DNA of 64,000 nucleotides from Enterobacter sp. JUb54 (GCF_014298075.1 NZ_CP060418.1:1116001-1180000); one strand, 5' to 3'. Shown: positions 17,420 through 30,683, counted from the stretch's first letter. Notes: a model not told the origin generated them from the sequence alone. A program made the numbers and translations.

Positions 17420-18820
17420 ATGACAACGCATCGCAGTGAAAAAGACTCTATGGGCGCGATTGACGTGCCTGACGACAAACTCTGGGGCGCGCAGACCCAA
17501 CGTTCGCTGGAACATTTCCGCATCTCGACGGAAAAAATGCCGGGCGAACTGATCTTTGCGCTGGCGCTGACCAAACGGGCAGCGGCGCGGGTTAACCAGG
17601 ATCTGGGCCTGCTGGGGGCGGAGAAAGCGGAAGCTATCATGAGCGCCGCCGATGAAGTGCTGGCGGGGCGCCATCCGGATGAATTTCCGTTGGCTATCTG
17701 GCAGACCGGCTCCGGTACCCAGAGCAACATGAACATGAATGAGGTGCTGGCAAACCGCGCCAGCGAACTGCTGGGCGGCGTGCGGGGGATGGAGCGTAAA
17801 GTGCATCCAAACGATGACGTGAATAAGAGCCAAAGCTCCAACGACGTTTTCCCGACCGCGATGCACGTAGCGGCAATTATCGCTCTGCGTGAAAAGCTTA
17901 TTCCTCAGCTACGGACGCTGACCCAGACCCTCAACGATAAATCCACCGCGTTCAACGACATCGTCAAAATCGGCCGCACCCATCTGCAGGACGCCACACC
18001 GCTGACGCTCGGACAGGAGTTCTCCGGCTGGGTGGCGATGCTGGAACATAATCTCCGTCATCTGGAGCTGAGCCTGCCGCACCTCAGCGAGCTGGCGCTG
18101 GGAGGCACGGCGGTGGGGACCGGGCTGAACACTCATCCGGAATATGCCGTTCGCGTTGCCGCAGAACTGGCGGCCCTCAGCGGCCAGCCGTTTGTGACCG
18201 CGCCGAACAAGTTTGAAGCCCTCGCCACCTGCGATGCGCTGGTGCACGCCCACGGCGCGTTGAAAGGGCTGGCGGCCTCGTTGATGAAAATCGCCAACGA
18301 TGTGCGCTGGCTGGCCTCCGGCCCGCGCTGCGGCATCGGTGAGATTGCGATTCCGGAAAATGAGCCCGGCTCGTCGATTATGCCCGGCAAGGTCAACCCG
18401 ACGCAGTGTGAAGCGCTGACGATGCTCTGCTGTCAGGTGCTGGGGAACGATGTGGCGGTGAATATTGGCGGGGCTTCCGGTAACTTCGAGCTGAACGTCT
18501 ATCGCCCGATGGTTATCCATAATTTCCTGCAGTCGGTCAGGCTGCTGGCTGACGGCATGGAGAGCTTCAACGAGCACTGTGCCATCGGGATTGAACCCAA
18601 CCGGGAGCGCATCAACCAGCTGCTCAACGAGTCCCTGATGCTGGTGACCGCGCTGAATACCCATATCGGCTACGACAAAGCGGCTGAAATCGCGAAAAAG
18701 GCCCATAAAGAGGGGCTCACGCTGAAGGCCGCCGCGCTGGCGCTGGGCTACCTGACGGAAGCTGAATTCGACAGCTGGGTGCGCCCGCAGGATATGGTCG
18801 GCAGCATGGCTACTCGTTAG
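17420..18820 (+). CDS. fumC: Class II fumarate hydratase FumC
   Basis: A 466-residue iron-independent, oxidant-stable fumarase, homotetrameric, that backs up FumA under superoxide stress or iron limitation. The superfamily signature [15 protein letters not shown] is intact, and [10 protein letters not shown] carries the catalytic histidine region. The start at 17420 ([12 protein letters not shown]) aligns with E. coli FumC and has an AAGGAG ribosome site; earlier in-frame codons are not conserved. The 3' end overlaps the convergent tus gene by 11 bases. A candidate SoxS box lies upstream. Confidence 0.97.
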   Translation: MTTHRSEKDSMGAIDVPDDKLWGAQTQRSLEHFRISTEKMPGELIFALALTKRAAARVNQDLGLLGAEKAEAIMSAADEVLAGRHPDEFPLAIWQTGSGTQSNMNMNEVLANRASELLGGVRGMERKVHPNDDVNKSQSSNDVFPTAMHVAAIIALREKLIPQLRTLTQTLNDKSTAFNDIVKIGRTHLQDATPLTLGQEFSGWVAMLEHNLRHLELSLPHLSELALGGTAVGTGLNTHPEYAVRVAAELAALSGQPFVTAPNKFEALATCDALVHAHGALKGLAASLMKIANDVRWLASGPRCGIGEIAIPENEPGSSIMPGKVNPTQCEALTMLCCQVLGNDVAVNIGGASGNFELNVYRPMVIHNFLQSVRLLADGMESFNEHCAIGIEPNRERINQLLNESLMLVTALNTHIGYDKAAEIAKKAHKEGLTLKAAALALGYLTEAEFDSWVRPQDMVGSMATR

Positions 18821-19742
18821 CCAACCACAGGTGCAGTCGTGGGATCAGTAATTTCAGCGACTGTGCCTGGGGTTTATAACGGTATTGCACATTGTCACTG
18901 TCATAATTCAGCAGTTCTCCGAGATCCGGGACGCTCACCCCGCGCGTGCCGGATATCAACGCAATCAGCGGGCCAGGGCAGGCGTGCTGCACCTGTTTTT
19001 GCGCATCCGCGTACCACACCCGGGCAATGGGCTGCACTTTCACCGGCCGTTTAATCTTGAGTTTCGCCCGCAGCGGCAGGGCGGCGATATCCTGATACTC
19101 CCGCTCCAGCTTGCTTTGCCACTGCTCGCGCGTCCATGGCGGAACCGCCCGCGGTGATTGCAGGCTTTTTTCCAGCTGCATCAGTACGTCGTCGCGGGTG
19201 AGATTTTTAATCACGTGTTTATTGGCCCAACCAAATCGAATGGTGCTGGGATCGTTTAAAACCGTCAGGGTGCGGTAGGCGCTGAGGGTGATGAGCCCCG
19301 GCAGATGGCGGTGAACCCACTCAAAGCGGGCGGTGGCCGGCAGGCCGGATTCAACGGTGACGATCTTTTCGAACGTTGCTTTCAGGGCGTTGATACGGAC
19401 GATACTTTGTTGCAGCACCGTCTGTTGCTCACCATCAACCTGCAGGCAGATTGCGCCGGGCAGGCGCACCGCGGCCTTGCTGCTCCGACGTTCCGATTGC
19501 TGCTGAATAAACAGATGGCTGTAATGGCGCAGGCTCATCTCGAGGGCGGTTTGGCCGAGGTGCTGAACCACCTGGATCGTCTCCAGCGGCAGGTGTTCCG
19601 TCTCTTTGCTGACGGCGGGCAGCTCAAAGACCCGGGCGGCCAGAAGACGGCAGTCGCGCAGGCGCTGCTGGAGCTGTTGTAGTTCGCGTTCCAGTTGGCG
19701 AAAGGTGTCACTCAGACGTTCAACGAGGTCATAGTCAGCCAT
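18810..19742 (-). CDS. tus: Tus, replication terminus site-binding protein
   Basis: A 310-residue monomeric DNA-binding protein that traps replication forks at Ter sites in a polar way. Conserved stretches with E. coli Tus include [34 protein letters not shown] and [18 protein letters not shown], which build the DNA-binding core. The start at 19742 (MADYDL) matches E. coli MARYDL. A Ter site begins nine bases upstream and contains the AAGG ribosome site, so Tus binding should block its own expression, as known in E. coli. It is followed convergently by fumC. Confidence 0.96.
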   Translation of the reverse strand: MADYDLVERLSDTFRQLERELQQLQQRLRDCRLLAARVFELPAVSKETEHLPLETIQVVQHLGQTALEMSLRHYSHLFIQQQSERRSSKAAVRLPGAICLQVDGEQQTVLQQSIVRINALKATFEKIVTVESGLPATARFEWVHRHLPGLITLSAYRTLTVLNDPSTIRFGWANKHVIKNLTRDDVLMQLEKSLQSPRAVPPWTREQWQSKLEREYQDIAALPLRAKLKIKRPVKVQPIARVWYADAQKQVQHACPGPLIALISGTRGVSVPDLGELLNYDSDNVQYRYKPQAQSLKLLIPRLHLWLANE

Positions 19743-19750
19743 TACATTCA

Positions 19751-19773
19751 CCTTAGTTACAACATACTATTTG
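19751..19773 (-). promoter_or_regulatory. Ter replication-fork arrest site (TerB equivalent)
   Basis: On the minus strand the core AGTATGTTGTAACTAAGG matches the E. coli Ter consensus AGNATGTTGTAACTAAAG with one difference. The conserved G of the lock base pair (GC6) lies on the high-coordinate side. By the E. coli rule, forks moving leftward, in the direction of tus transcription, would be arrested. It overlaps the tus ribosome site and probably its promoter. Confidence 0.92.
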
Positions 19774-19814
19774 ATTTATAACTATAGCAGGCCGCGGCTT
19801 CGGTGCAAGAACCG

Positions 19815-21116
19815 TCAGGCAGCGCTTAAATCGGGCAACTGGTGGTAGATGGGCCAGCTAAAACTAAAACGGGCGCCGCCGAGCGAACTGGCGTCGCAGC
19901 TGACGTCGCCGGACATCGCCTGGGCGATACTGTGCACGATCGCCAGTCCCAGCCCGCAGCCGCCGGTGGCGCGATCGCGGCTTGGGTCGAGACGTACAAA
20001 CGGCTCAAACACCCGCTCACGCTCTTCGGGCGCGATACCCGGCCCGTCATCTTCCACCTGCAGCGTCGCCCGGGAGCCCTGCAGCGTCAGGCTTACCTGA
20101 ATACGCTGACTGCTGTAGCGCAGGGCGTTGTTCACCAGGTTATCCAGCACGCGCGCCATCAGGCGCATATCCAGCGCGCCGTAGCTGCCGGCGACGATAT
20201 TATGCAGCGTCACGTCGCGCTGCGGGTTGACCAACTGGATCTCATCGATGTGGGTTTCGATCCACTCCGGGAAATCAGGCGTAGTCAGGTTCAGCTCATT
20301 TTGCGGTCGGTCCAGCCGGGCGTAGGTCAGCAGCTCTTCAATTAACGCTTCCAGCTGACCGATATCACGGTTCAGCGCCTGCGATTCCGCCTCGGTCAGG
20401 TTTTCACTCATCTCCAGGCGATAGCGCAGGCGTACCAGCGGGGTGCGTAACTCATGCGCAATCCCGTCAATCAGCTGTTTCTTACTGGCGATCAGCGCAT
20501 TGATGTTGTCAGCCATCTGATTAAAGGCCACCCCCAGCCGCTCGAAGCTGGACATGCTGTCAAAATGAATGCGTTCGGTAAAATGCCCTTCACCGAAACG
20601 CTGGGCGGCGGTCTCGAGGCGCAACATATCCTGCCAGTGGGGGCGCATCCAGATAAACACCGGAAAGGCCAGGGAGATAGCGATGAAAGCCATCAACGCC
20701 ACATCCAGCAGGCGCATTTCATGCAGAAAATAGAGATAAGGCACCGGGCCCACCGATAAAACATAGTGGCTGCGTGGGATCCGCTGGATAAAGGTGTATT
20801 CGTCATCAAGGGCGACAATATCGCCGGCGCGCAGGTGTTGCATCGAGTTTTCTGAGAGCTTAAATTTGCTCAGCGGTTCGATATGCAGGTCAAATGACAG
20901 ATTAAGGTCCAGCTCTTTCAGCGTTTTGCTCCAGTCCCGCGGCGGGATCTCCCGCAGTTCGCTGCGCATTAAATACAGCGAACTTTTCATCAGGTCATCC
21001 AGCGACTGTCGGCCAGCGCGTTCGGCGGTGAATTTATACACCAGCCCCACGAGCATCGTCATCACCAGGAAGCAGACGAACAGCAGAAGGTAGAACTGCA
21101 CAAACAGCTTTTTCAT
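19815..21116 (-). CDS. rstB: RstB, sensor histidine kinase
   Basis: A 433-residue inner-membrane kinase paired with RstA. It has an N-terminal span (about residues 7-29), a periplasmic sensor, a second span (about 135-157), a HAMP linker, an H-box (DGIAHELRTPLVRLRYR) with the phosphorylated histidine, and an ATPase domain with N (LDNLVNNALRYS), G1 (DDGPGI) and G2 (GCGLGLAI) boxes. Length equals E. coli RstB. RstBA belongs to the PhoP-linked acid and magnesium stress network in E. coli. It follows rstA by 59 bases in the same direction, probably one transcript. Confidence 0.96.
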   Translation of the reverse strand: MKKLFVQFYLLLFVCFLVMTMLVGLVYKFTAERAGRQSLDDLMKSSLYLMRSELREIPPRDWSKTLKELDLNLSFDLHIEPLSKFKLSENSMQHLRAGDIVALDDEYTFIQRIPRSHYVLSVGPVPYLYFLHEMRLLDVALMAFIAISLAFPVFIWMRPHWQDMLRLETAAQRFGEGHFTERIHFDSMSSFERLGVAFNQMADNINALIASKKQLIDGIAHELRTPLVRLRYRLEMSENLTEAESQALNRDIGQLEALIEELLTYARLDRPQNELNLTTPDFPEWIETHIDEIQLVNPQRDVTLHNIVAGSYGALDMRLMARVLDNLVNNALRYSSQRIQVSLTLQGSRATLQVEDDGPGIAPEERERVFEPFVRLDPSRDRATGGCGLGLAIVHSIAQAMSGDVSCDASSLGGARFSFSWPIYHQLPDLSAA

Positions 21117-21175
21117 AAAATCTCACCGCAATAGTCACGCTGAACGCTACTGTGTTGATGTTAGTGGCTGAGCCG

Positions 21176-21892
21176 TCAGTTATCCCAGGCGTGCGGGGCG
21201 AACAGATAGCCTTTATTGCGCACCGTCTTGATGCGATAGGGTTCCGTTGCGCTATCGAGCAGTTTCTTACGCAGGCGAGAAATCGCCACATCGACGCTGC
21301 GGTCCATTCCGTCGTAGCTCACGCCGCGCAGGTTTTTCAGCAGGGCATCGCGATCCATAATCTGCCCGGCGTGGGTTGCCAACTCCCACAGCAGCTCAAA
21401 ATCGGCGGTGGACAGGGCGACGCTCTCGCCGCCGAGGAGCACCTGGCGATTGACCGGGTCGATCAGCAGCGAGCCGAAGGTGATGGTTTTATGTTGGGTG
21501 AGCGCCGTCGGGGTAGCATTCACCGCCACGCTGACGTGCTGGCGCAAATGCAGGCGCAGACGGGCCAGCAGCACGGCAGGCGGCGTGGTTTTCAGAATAT
21601 AATCACTGGCGCCCATTTCCAGGGACAAGATATGGTTCATATCGCTGTCGAGCGAGGTGAGCAGCACAATTGGCCCCTGCCACTGACCGCGGAGATCGCG
21701 GCACAGCGTCATGCCATCTTTGCCGGGCAGCATGATGTCCAGCAACACCAGGTCGGGTTTTTCCGCGGCGATGACCGCTTCCGCCCGGTCGCCGCGTGGT
21801 TCCACAACCACGTCCATATCGTGCTTTCCGAGATAGGCCGCAATCAGCGCGCCCACTTCCGGATCATCCTCAACAAAAACGATCTTATTCAT
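21176..21892 (-). CDS. rstA: RstA, OmpR-family response regulator
   Basis: A 238-residue regulator with a receiver domain (VFVEDDPEVG acidic pocket, phospho-acceptor Asp in LVLLDIMLPGKDG, switch Thr in VLLTSLD) and an OmpR-type winged-helix domain ending KTVRNKGYLFAPHAW. The start at 21892 (MNKIVF) matches E. coli MNTIVF. A TTG five codons earlier has no ribosome site. It is divergent from ydgC, with 173 bases between. I looked for a PhoP box with proper 11-base repeat spacing in that gap and did not find a convincing one. Confidence 0.95.
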   Translation of the reverse strand: MNKIVFVEDDPEVGALIAAYLGKHDMDVVVEPRGDRAEAVIAAEKPDLVLLDIMLPGKDGMTLCRDLRGQWQGPIVLLTSLDSDMNHILSLEMGASDYILKTTPPAVLLARLRLHLRQHVSVAVNATPTALTQHKTITFGSLLIDPVNRQVLLGGESVALSTADFELLWELATHAGQIMDRDALLKNLRGVSYDGMDRSVDVAISRLRKKLLDSATEPYRIKTVRNKGYLFAPHAWDN

Positions 21893-22065
21893 ATAATTGG
21901 TATTCAAGAAAAAGAATTAACATACACCGGCACTACAGTACCCGCCATTACTCTTTTATAAAAATGGATGTCACCCTGCAGGCCTATTGTCGCGAAGGAT
22001 ATTGTGTATCTGTCTACTTCCGCTATGCTGCTTCATCTTGTTGTTAAAAGGTTAAGGTTTTGGGT

Positions 22066-22401
22066 ATGGCGTTGTTGATAAAAGCGTTGCTAGGGGCGCT
22101 GGTGGTGGTTTTGATTGGGGTGCTGTCTAAAACCAAAAACTATTATATTGCCGGGTTAATTCCGCTGTTTCCGACCTTTGCTCTGATCGCGCATTATATT
22201 GTGGCCAGCGAGCGCGGTATTGAAGCACTGCGCACGACCATTGTTTTTGGCATGTGGTCGATTATTCCCTATTTCATTTATTTGCTGTCGCTGTGGTACT
22301 TCACCGCAATGATGCGCCTGCCTTACGCGCTGGCGGGCGCTGTGGGATGCTGGAGCCTGTGCGCCTGGCTCCTGATTCTCGGCTGGAGCCGGTTCCACTA
22401 A
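22066..22401 (+). CDS. ydgC: YdgC (GlpM family) inner-membrane protein
   Basis: A 111-residue integral membrane protein with about four hydrophobic segments. The sequence SKTKNYYIAGLIPLFPTFAL and the ASERGIEALR loop match E. coli YdgC. The family includes Pseudomonas GlpM, linked to alginate and glycerol metabolism, but the biochemical function is unknown. The start at 22066 gives the E. coli length; a TTG two codons earlier is in frame and less likely. Its stop overlaps the convergent folM stop by four bases, with no room for a separate terminator. Confidence 0.92.
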   Translation: MALLIKALLGALVVVLIGVLSKTKNYYIAGLIPLFPTFALIAHYIVASERGIEALRTTIVFGMWSIIPYFIYLLSLWYFTAMMRLPYALAGAVGCWSLCAWLLILGWSRFH

Positions 22402-23123
22402 CGCAGGTGTCTGCCGCCATCCACGGCGAAAGAACGCCCGGTCACGAAATGACTGGCAAACAGGTATTCGAGCAGGTCGATAATTTCCTGCTCGCCCGCC
22501 ACGCTTTTCATCAGTGATTTATCCAGCGCCTGCCGACGATATTCGGCATCATCGCCTTCATTAAACATGATCAGCGACGGGGCGACCGCATTGACTTTGA
22601 TTTCCGGCGCCAGCTTGCGGGCAAAGGAGCGGGTCATGTTATCCAGCGCGGCCTTGCTGGCGGCATAGGCGATATGTTTATCGCTGCCGCGTTCCACTAC
22701 ATAGTCCGTGATATGAATAATATCGCTGGCGGCATGGCCGTGACCGCGGAGCAGGCCTTCCAGCGCATGGTTCAGGAGATAGGGGACATGGACGTGGATC
22801 TGCATCATGCTGGACAGTACGGTGCTCAACGGGACGCCCGGCTTTTCCGCCATCCAGTCGCTGGCATTATGGACAATGGCGCGCAGGCCGTTGCCGGCAT
22901 GCTGCTTCACCGCTTCGGCGAAGGTCATAATCGCGTCGTCGCTGTTGAAATCGGCGGCGAGGCAAATGGCCCCGGCATCGCGCAGCGCGTCAATGGCTGG
23001 ATAGTGGGTGCGATAACTGATGATAACCGGCTGCTGTTGACTCAGAAAATGGTGCGCCAGTGCGAGGCCAATACGGCGGCCCCCTCCGGTAATTAATATC
23101 GGGCGAGGCTGTCGGGTATCCAT
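22398..23123 (-). CDS. folM: FolM, dihydromonapterin/dihydrofolate reductase (SDR family)
   Basis: A 241-residue short-chain dehydrogenase that reduces dihydromonapterin, and weakly dihydrofolate, with NADPH. The nucleotide-binding motif is ITGGGRRIGLALA (about residues 11-23) and the catalytic YAASKAALD supplies Tyr and Lys. The arginine-rich cofactor loop resembles pteridine reductases. The start at 23123 is preferred because GGAGAT lies seven bases upstream; an ATG four codons earlier lacks a site. It is convergent with ydgC and 36 bases after ydgI in the same direction, so the two may be cotranscribed. Confidence 0.93.
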   Translation of the reverse strand: MDTRQPRPILITGGGRRIGLALAHHFLSQQQPVIISYRTHYPAIDALRDAGAICLAADFNSDDAIMTFAEAVKQHAGNGLRAIVHNASDWMAEKPGVPLSTVLSSMMQIHVHVPYLLNHALEGLLRGHGHAASDIIHITDYVVERGSDKHIAYAASKAALDNMTRSFARKLAPEIKVNAVAPSLIMFNEGDDAEYRRQALDKSLMKSVAGEQEIIDLLEYLFASHFVTGRSFAVDGGRHLR

Positions 23124-23159
23124 GGGTATCTCCATTGAGTTAAGCGGCAGGGCAACCGC

Positions 23160-24542
23160 TTACCCCACCAGCATCCACGTTGCCGGTACGGCGGCAACCA
23201 GTAAAAAAGCAATTAAGGCTAATTCACGGCGTTTAAGCATGCGATCGTGCTGGTGCGTACGGCGCGCGTACAGGAAAACCAGAAGACCCGGAGCGTAAAG
23301 TATCACTGACAATAATAAATGCACAGGGCCGGATGCATATAATAACCATAAGCCATAAATGCAGGCGCCGACACCCACCACCTTATGTACCGGGCGTACG
23401 GCAATCTTCAGCAGGAAGGCGCCAACCAGGAAATAGGGGACCAGAATCATCTCGGAGGCGATGGTCAGCAGCGTATTGTAATCTGACTTAGTCAGCCAGA
23501 TCAGCACCAGCGACAACTGGACGCTGATATTGGTCAGCCACAGGGATGACGACGGGGCATTATTTTTGTTCTGCCGGGCAAACATCCTTGGAAACGCTTT
23601 ATGCGTGGCGGCCAGCCACGGGACTTCCGCGGCCATAATGGTCCAGCTCAGGTAGGCGCCGCAGACGGAAACAATCAGCCCGGCGGCAATCACCACTTCG
23701 CCCCAGGAGCCCATCATTTTCACCATCAGTCCGGCCATCGACGGGTTGCGCATTTCGGCCAGTTCAGGTCGGGCGACCACGCCCAGCGACAGCAGCGTGA
23801 CCAACAGGTATACCGCCAGCGCGGAGAGCACCGCCAGCAGCGTAGCCCGGCCGACATCCTGCTTGTTGCGGGCTCGGGCGGAAACCACCACCGCGCCCTC
23901 GACGCCGATAAACACCCACAGGGTGATGAGCATGGTGTTTTTGACCTGCTCCCAGACCGGTACGCCAAGCGCCACGCCGCTGAAATCAAGCTTAAAGGTC
24001 TCGAGGCGAAAAGCCATGATAGCCAGAACGACAAAAGCACCGAGCGGGATCAGTTTGGCAAGCGTGGCAATCAGGTTAATTCCCGCCGCGGTTTGTACGC
24101 CGCGCAGCACCAGGAAGTGCACCACCCACAGCAGCAGCGAAGCGCCGACGATCGCCTGCCAGGTATTGCCGTTACCAAAAATGATGTGGTCAGGGGTATC
24201 GGTGAAGAAGCTGAGCGCGGCAAAGACAATCACCAGATAAGAGACATTGGCGATCACCGCACACAGCCAGTATCCCCACGCGGAACAGAAACCGATCAGT
24301 TCACCAAAACCTTCGCGGGCATAGGTGAAAATACCGCCGTCCAGCTCGGGGCGAATGCGGGTCAGCAGCAGCATCGCGAAGGCGAGGAATAAAATGCCCA
24401 CGCCGGTAATCGCCCAGCCGATGAGCAGGGCCGAGGGGCTGGCGACGGCCGCCATATTTTGCGGCAGGCTGAACACGCCAGCGCCCAGCATGGAGCTCAG
24501 TACCAGGGCAGTCAAGGCGCTGAGGCCCAGTTTCTTTTCCAT
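23160..24542 (-). CDS. ydgI: YdgI, APC-family antiporter (putative arginine/ornithine exchanger)
   Basis: A 460-residue amino acid-polyamine-organocation transporter with about 12 membrane helices. Helix 1 carries the family's SSMLGAGVFSLPQN, and helix 6 resembles ArcD-type exchangers (WVFIGVEGAVVVSARA). E. coli YdgI has equal length and nearly the same sequence. Arginine/ornithine exchange is inferred from ArcD similarity, and no arc catabolic genes are nearby. The start at 24542 (MEKKLGLSALTALVLSS) matches E. coli. A stem-loop terminator at 24677-24703 separates it from ydgH upstream. Confidence 0.9.
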   Translation of the reverse strand: MEKKLGLSALTALVLSSMLGAGVFSLPQNMAAVASPSALLIGWAITGVGILFLAFAMLLLTRIRPELDGGIFTYAREGFGELIGFCSAWGYWLCAVIANVSYLVIVFAALSFFTDTPDHIIFGNGNTWQAIVGASLLLWVVHFLVLRGVQTAAGINLIATLAKLIPLGAFVVLAIMAFRLETFKLDFSGVALGVPVWEQVKNTMLITLWVFIGVEGAVVVSARARNKQDVGRATLLAVLSALAVYLLVTLLSLGVVARPELAEMRNPSMAGLMVKMMGSWGEVVIAAGLIVSVCGAYLSWTIMAAEVPWLAATHKAFPRMFARQNKNNAPSSSLWLTNISVQLSLVLIWLTKSDYNTLLTIASEMILVPYFLVGAFLLKIAVRPVHKVVGVGACIYGLWLLYASGPVHLLLSVILYAPGLLVFLYARRTHQHDRMLKRRELALIAFLLVAAVPATWMLVG

Positions 24543-24676
24543 TGTATTCCCGAGGTGACAGCAGTGAATCAAGAATATTTATTTGGCGAAATCGCATAAA
24601 AATGGAGGATTGCGCTAAGGCGCGGGATTTTACGGAGTGTCTTGTGCGCATGCAATGGTGACGGGTGAAAAAAAAC

Positions 24677-24703
24677 AAAAAGGCGGCAGGATGCCGCCTT
24701 TTT
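24677..24703. terminator. Bidirectional intrinsic terminator downstream of ydgH
   Basis: AAAAAGGCGGCA, a short loop and TGCCGCCTTTTT form a long stem with A and T tails on both strands. It ends the leftward ydgH transcript before ydgI. Confidence 0.9.
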
Positions 24704-24720
24704 AGCCAGAACAGATGCGA

Positions 24721-25671
24721 TTACTTATACAGATCTGCGCTGATGGTGATGTTGCCACCACGTTCCTGCCACTGGCGGGTGATGTGGTAGTACTTAGCAC
24801 CTTTCTTCGCGGCACGTTTCGCGGTCTGGTAGGAAATTTCGGTCATGTTGCCGTAGTTCCCGGTGAACTTAATGCTGTCGAATGGCGCCATCTGCGCCGC
24901 GGTGATCTTGTTCACTTCCTCGACTTTAGTACCGTCCGGCAGGGTGACAGTGTAACGTCCGCCTTTTGACGACTGGGTTTCGAAGAAGCGACCGACACCG
25001 GTACCCGCACCGACCGCTGCGGTGGTAGCAACGCCCGGGATCTCAACGTTTTTCGCAGCGCTACCGCCTTCAGCCAGCGCTGCACGCCCGGCTTCAGAAT
25101 CTGCCGGAATAGCATCCGGGCTCTGCAGCACGCGTTTTTTGGCGTCGGCTTTATAGATATAGGCGGTGATACGCTGGTTGCCGCCCTGGTTGGCATCAAC
25201 CTGACGGACGATAAAGAAGGATGCTGCACCCTTGGCTTTTGCCGCTTTGGTGATCGCATCATTCACTTCTGGCTGGCTGCGATAGAAGCCCTGCACGGTG
25301 ACGGTATCGAAAGGTTCCAGCTCAACCGCCTGGTCTTTCGGCAGCTCCATCACGCCGTTGATAACGCGGTTTTTAGGCGCATCGGCCTGCGGGGCGTTGT
25401 CTTTGTAGAAATCGGCCGTGACGCGCCAGTTACCGCTGTTGCCATAATCAGAAGTGTCGACAACATAAAACGAGGCCGCGCCTTCTTTGTCCGCTTTGCG
25501 GGACATTGCTTTCACTGCATCGCCAATCGCCGTAAAACGACCTGTGATCACCACCCGATCGTAGGGTTTTAACGCCGCTGCCTGCTCCGGAGTCAGCTCG
25601 GTCGCTGCATGGGCTGACAATGCCGTCGTAGCCAGAAGAGCAGACGCCAGGAGTGAGTTCTTAAGCTTCAT
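24721..25671 (-). CDS. ydgH: YdgH, periplasmic protein with three DUF1471 (YhcN/BhsA) domains
   Basis: A 316-residue secreted protein. A signal peptide (KLKNSLLASALLATTALSAHA, cleavage near residue 23) is followed by three copies of the roughly 60-residue DUF1471 fold. Each ends with the repeated pattern G-ASF/KYY-VVDTS or IVRQ or ITRQ, then RVTADFYK, RITAYIYK or TISADLYK. The three-domain arrangement matches E. coli YdgH. DUF1471 proteins are stress- and biofilm-linked; the specific role here is unknown. The start at 25671 has AGGA upstream. It has its own terminator and promoter region and is divergent from pntA. Confidence 0.93.
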   Translation of the reverse strand: MKLKNSLLASALLATTALSAHAATELTPEQAAALKPYDRVVITGRFTAIGDAVKAMSRKADKEGAASFYVVDTSDYGNSGNWRVTADFYKDNAPQADAPKNRVINGVMELPKDQAVELEPFDTVTVQGFYRSQPEVNDAITKAAKAKGAASFFIVRQVDANQGGNQRITAYIYKADAKKRVLQSPDAIPADSEAGRAALAEGGSAAKNVEIPGVATTAAVGAGTGVGRFFETQSSKGGRYTVTLPDGTKVEEVNKITAAQMAPFDSIKFTGNYGNMTEISYQTAKRAAKKGAKYYHITRQWQERGGNITISADLYK

Positions 25672-27720
<2,049 letters not shown>

Positions 27721-27727
27721 GGGGTAA

Positions 27728-29119
<1,392 letters not shown>

Positions 29120-29150
29120 TCCATCATCGTCCTAAATACTCTTTAATTAT

Positions 29151-29179
29151 GAAGCCGTCTCTGCTGAGACGGCTTTTTT
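29151..29179 (+). terminator. Intrinsic terminator of pntAB
   Basis: GAAGCCGTCTC, loop TGCT, GAGACGGCTT and a T-tract form a canonical terminator 32 bases downstream of pntB. Confidence 0.92.
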
Positions 29180-29267
29180 ATATATACAGCAAGGCCATTA
29201 ATTGCTCATAAAACCATCACCCCGGAGTGCTATACTAAGCCTGTTTTTTCATCATACTGAGGATATT

Positions 29268-29456
29268 ATGGATACCGAATTAACCCCCGCACAAATGGCC
29301 ATCGAGTTCCTGCGTCGTGACCCAACGGCTTTAACCCCCGCGCAGTACCTGAAAAAATTCAAACTACTCGAGCTGGAATTTGCCGATCTGATGTCTCTCT
29401 CCGCACTTGAACTGAAAGAAGAGATCGATCACGCGTGGCGTTTAGGTATTCATTAA
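29268..29456 (+). CDS. Small conserved protein, YdiH-like
   Basis: A 62-residue soluble protein with pattern L-P-QMAIEFLRRD, LTPAQYLKKFKLLELEFADL and a C-terminal AWRLGIH. This closely matches my memory of E. coli YdiH, which has no known function. It is predicted to be mostly helical and rich in Leu and Glu. The ATG at 29268 has a TGAGGAT ribosome site, a TATACT-like -10 box lies upstream, and an intrinsic terminator follows, so it is a complete monocistronic unit. It sits where two blocks that are far apart in E. coli (pntAB and uspE-fnr) meet. Confidence 0.8.
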   Translation: MDTELTPAQMAIEFLRRDPTALTPAQYLKKFKLLELEFADLMSLSALELKEEIDHAWRLGIH

Positions 29457-29487
29457 CAGCAGCGTGGCTGTCGTATCGCGATGAACG

Positions 29488-29508
29488 GGGCCGGAAGGCC
29501 CTTTTTTT
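29488..29508 (+). terminator. Intrinsic terminator of the YdiH-like gene
   Basis: GGGCC, loop GGAA and GGCCC are followed by seven T bases, 32 bases after the stop codon. Confidence 0.85.
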
Positions 29509-29594
29509 ATGCCTGCAGGGTGAGATGACGGAAAAAAATATCCCCCGCCGGAGCAGGGGATACAGTGACGTACGCCGGTAATTCAGCGGCGATA

Positions 29595-30545
29595 TTAATC
29601 GTCGTCTTCGTCGTCCATTTCAACCGGGGTTTTGTATTGTTCCGGCTTGAGTACCAGCAGATCGCAGCGTAGATGGTCGATTACCTGCTCGGCGGTATTG
29701 CCGAGAAACGCCGCCGATATCCCGGTACGCCCGACGGTACCCAGCACGACAATCCCCGCCTGCAGATGCTCAGAGAGGTCAGGGATCACCTCTTCAGGTA
29801 GCCCTTTCTCTACGTGGGTGCGGTTTTCGTCAATGCCAAATTTTTGTCGCAGCGCTTTCATCGCCAGCAGATGCTGGCCGCGAATCGCGTCGTTGTAGAT
29901 ACTCGGGTCAAAATCGGGAAGCTCAATAGCGATGTTGATCGGAGTGACCGGATAGGCACCGACCAGATGGACTTCGGTATGGTTGACCTGGTCCGCCAGC
30001 TCCAGCGTTTCTTTGACTAACTTCTCGTTTAACGCGTCGTGATAGTTCTCTTCACTGGCAAGGTTCACCGCCACCAGCGCTTTGCCGCCTTCCGGCCACG
30101 GCTGGTCTTTGACCATCCACACCGGGCAGGGACATTTGCGCAGCAGATGCCAGTCGGTAGGGGTGAAAATCACCGCCTCCAGCTTGTCATGCTGGTGCGC
30201 CATCTTCAGCAGTAAATCGTGTTTGTCGGTGAGGATCTCCTGGATAATGGCTTCGAAGGGTCGGTTGTGCCACACCACTTTAATGTCGATCGGAATACCG
30301 GACTCGATATAAAACCGCGCCTGCTCTTTGATCCAGGCACTACGTTGACTGATGACACCCTGACGCATCGCCGTACGCTCATCGGGCGATAGCAGCGTGG
30401 TCATCTCATAGGAAAAATCATAGATCGGCAAAAAGGCTTTGATGCGTCCACCAATCCGTTGGTGTAGATACACCGCACGCCGCAATGCAGGCTGGTCGTC
30501 CTGATTGGGGTCGATTACTACCAGCATGTTCTGATACTTCGCCAT
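29595..30545 (-). CDS. uspE: Universal stress protein UspE
   Basis: A 316-residue tandem Usp-domain protein. The first domain opens [17 protein letters not shown]; the second begins near residue 155 and ends with a G-TGR-type nucleotide loop ([22 protein letters not shown]). The tail is very acidic (DDEDDD). UspE contributes to stress resistance, motility and aggregation in E. coli. The start at 30545 matches E. coli and has AAGGAG upstream. It is next to fnr, as in E. coli. Confidence 0.96.
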   Translation of the reverse strand: MAKYQNMLVVIDPNQDDQPALRRAVYLHQRIGGRIKAFLPIYDFSYEMTTLLSPDERTAMRQGVISQRSAWIKEQARFYIESGIPIDIKVVWHNRPFEAIIQEILTDKHDLLLKMAHQHDKLEAVIFTPTDWHLLRKCPCPVWMVKDQPWPEGGKALVAVNLASEENYHDALNEKLVKETLELADQVNHTEVHLVGAYPVTPINIAIELPDFDPSIYNDAIRGQHLLAMKALRQKFGIDENRTHVEKGLPEEVIPDLSEHLQAGIVVLGTVGRTGISAAFLGNTAEQVIDHLRCDLLVLKPEQYKTPVEMDDEDDD

Positions 30546-30683
30546 ACAGGGTCTCCTTACAACTGTAACCACAGTCTGTAATTAAAAAGATAACCTATAT
30601 GGATGAAATGAAACAGGGGATGACCCTGGCCAGATCAACAAATCAGGAAAAAATTAGCGATCTGGCAAGGGAAAAGCGAAGGG

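Noticed and set aside
21893-22065. PhoP box between rstA and ydgC
   Set aside because: GTTA-type repeats are present, but their spacing is 8-9 bases rather than the 11 required. The evidence is too weak.
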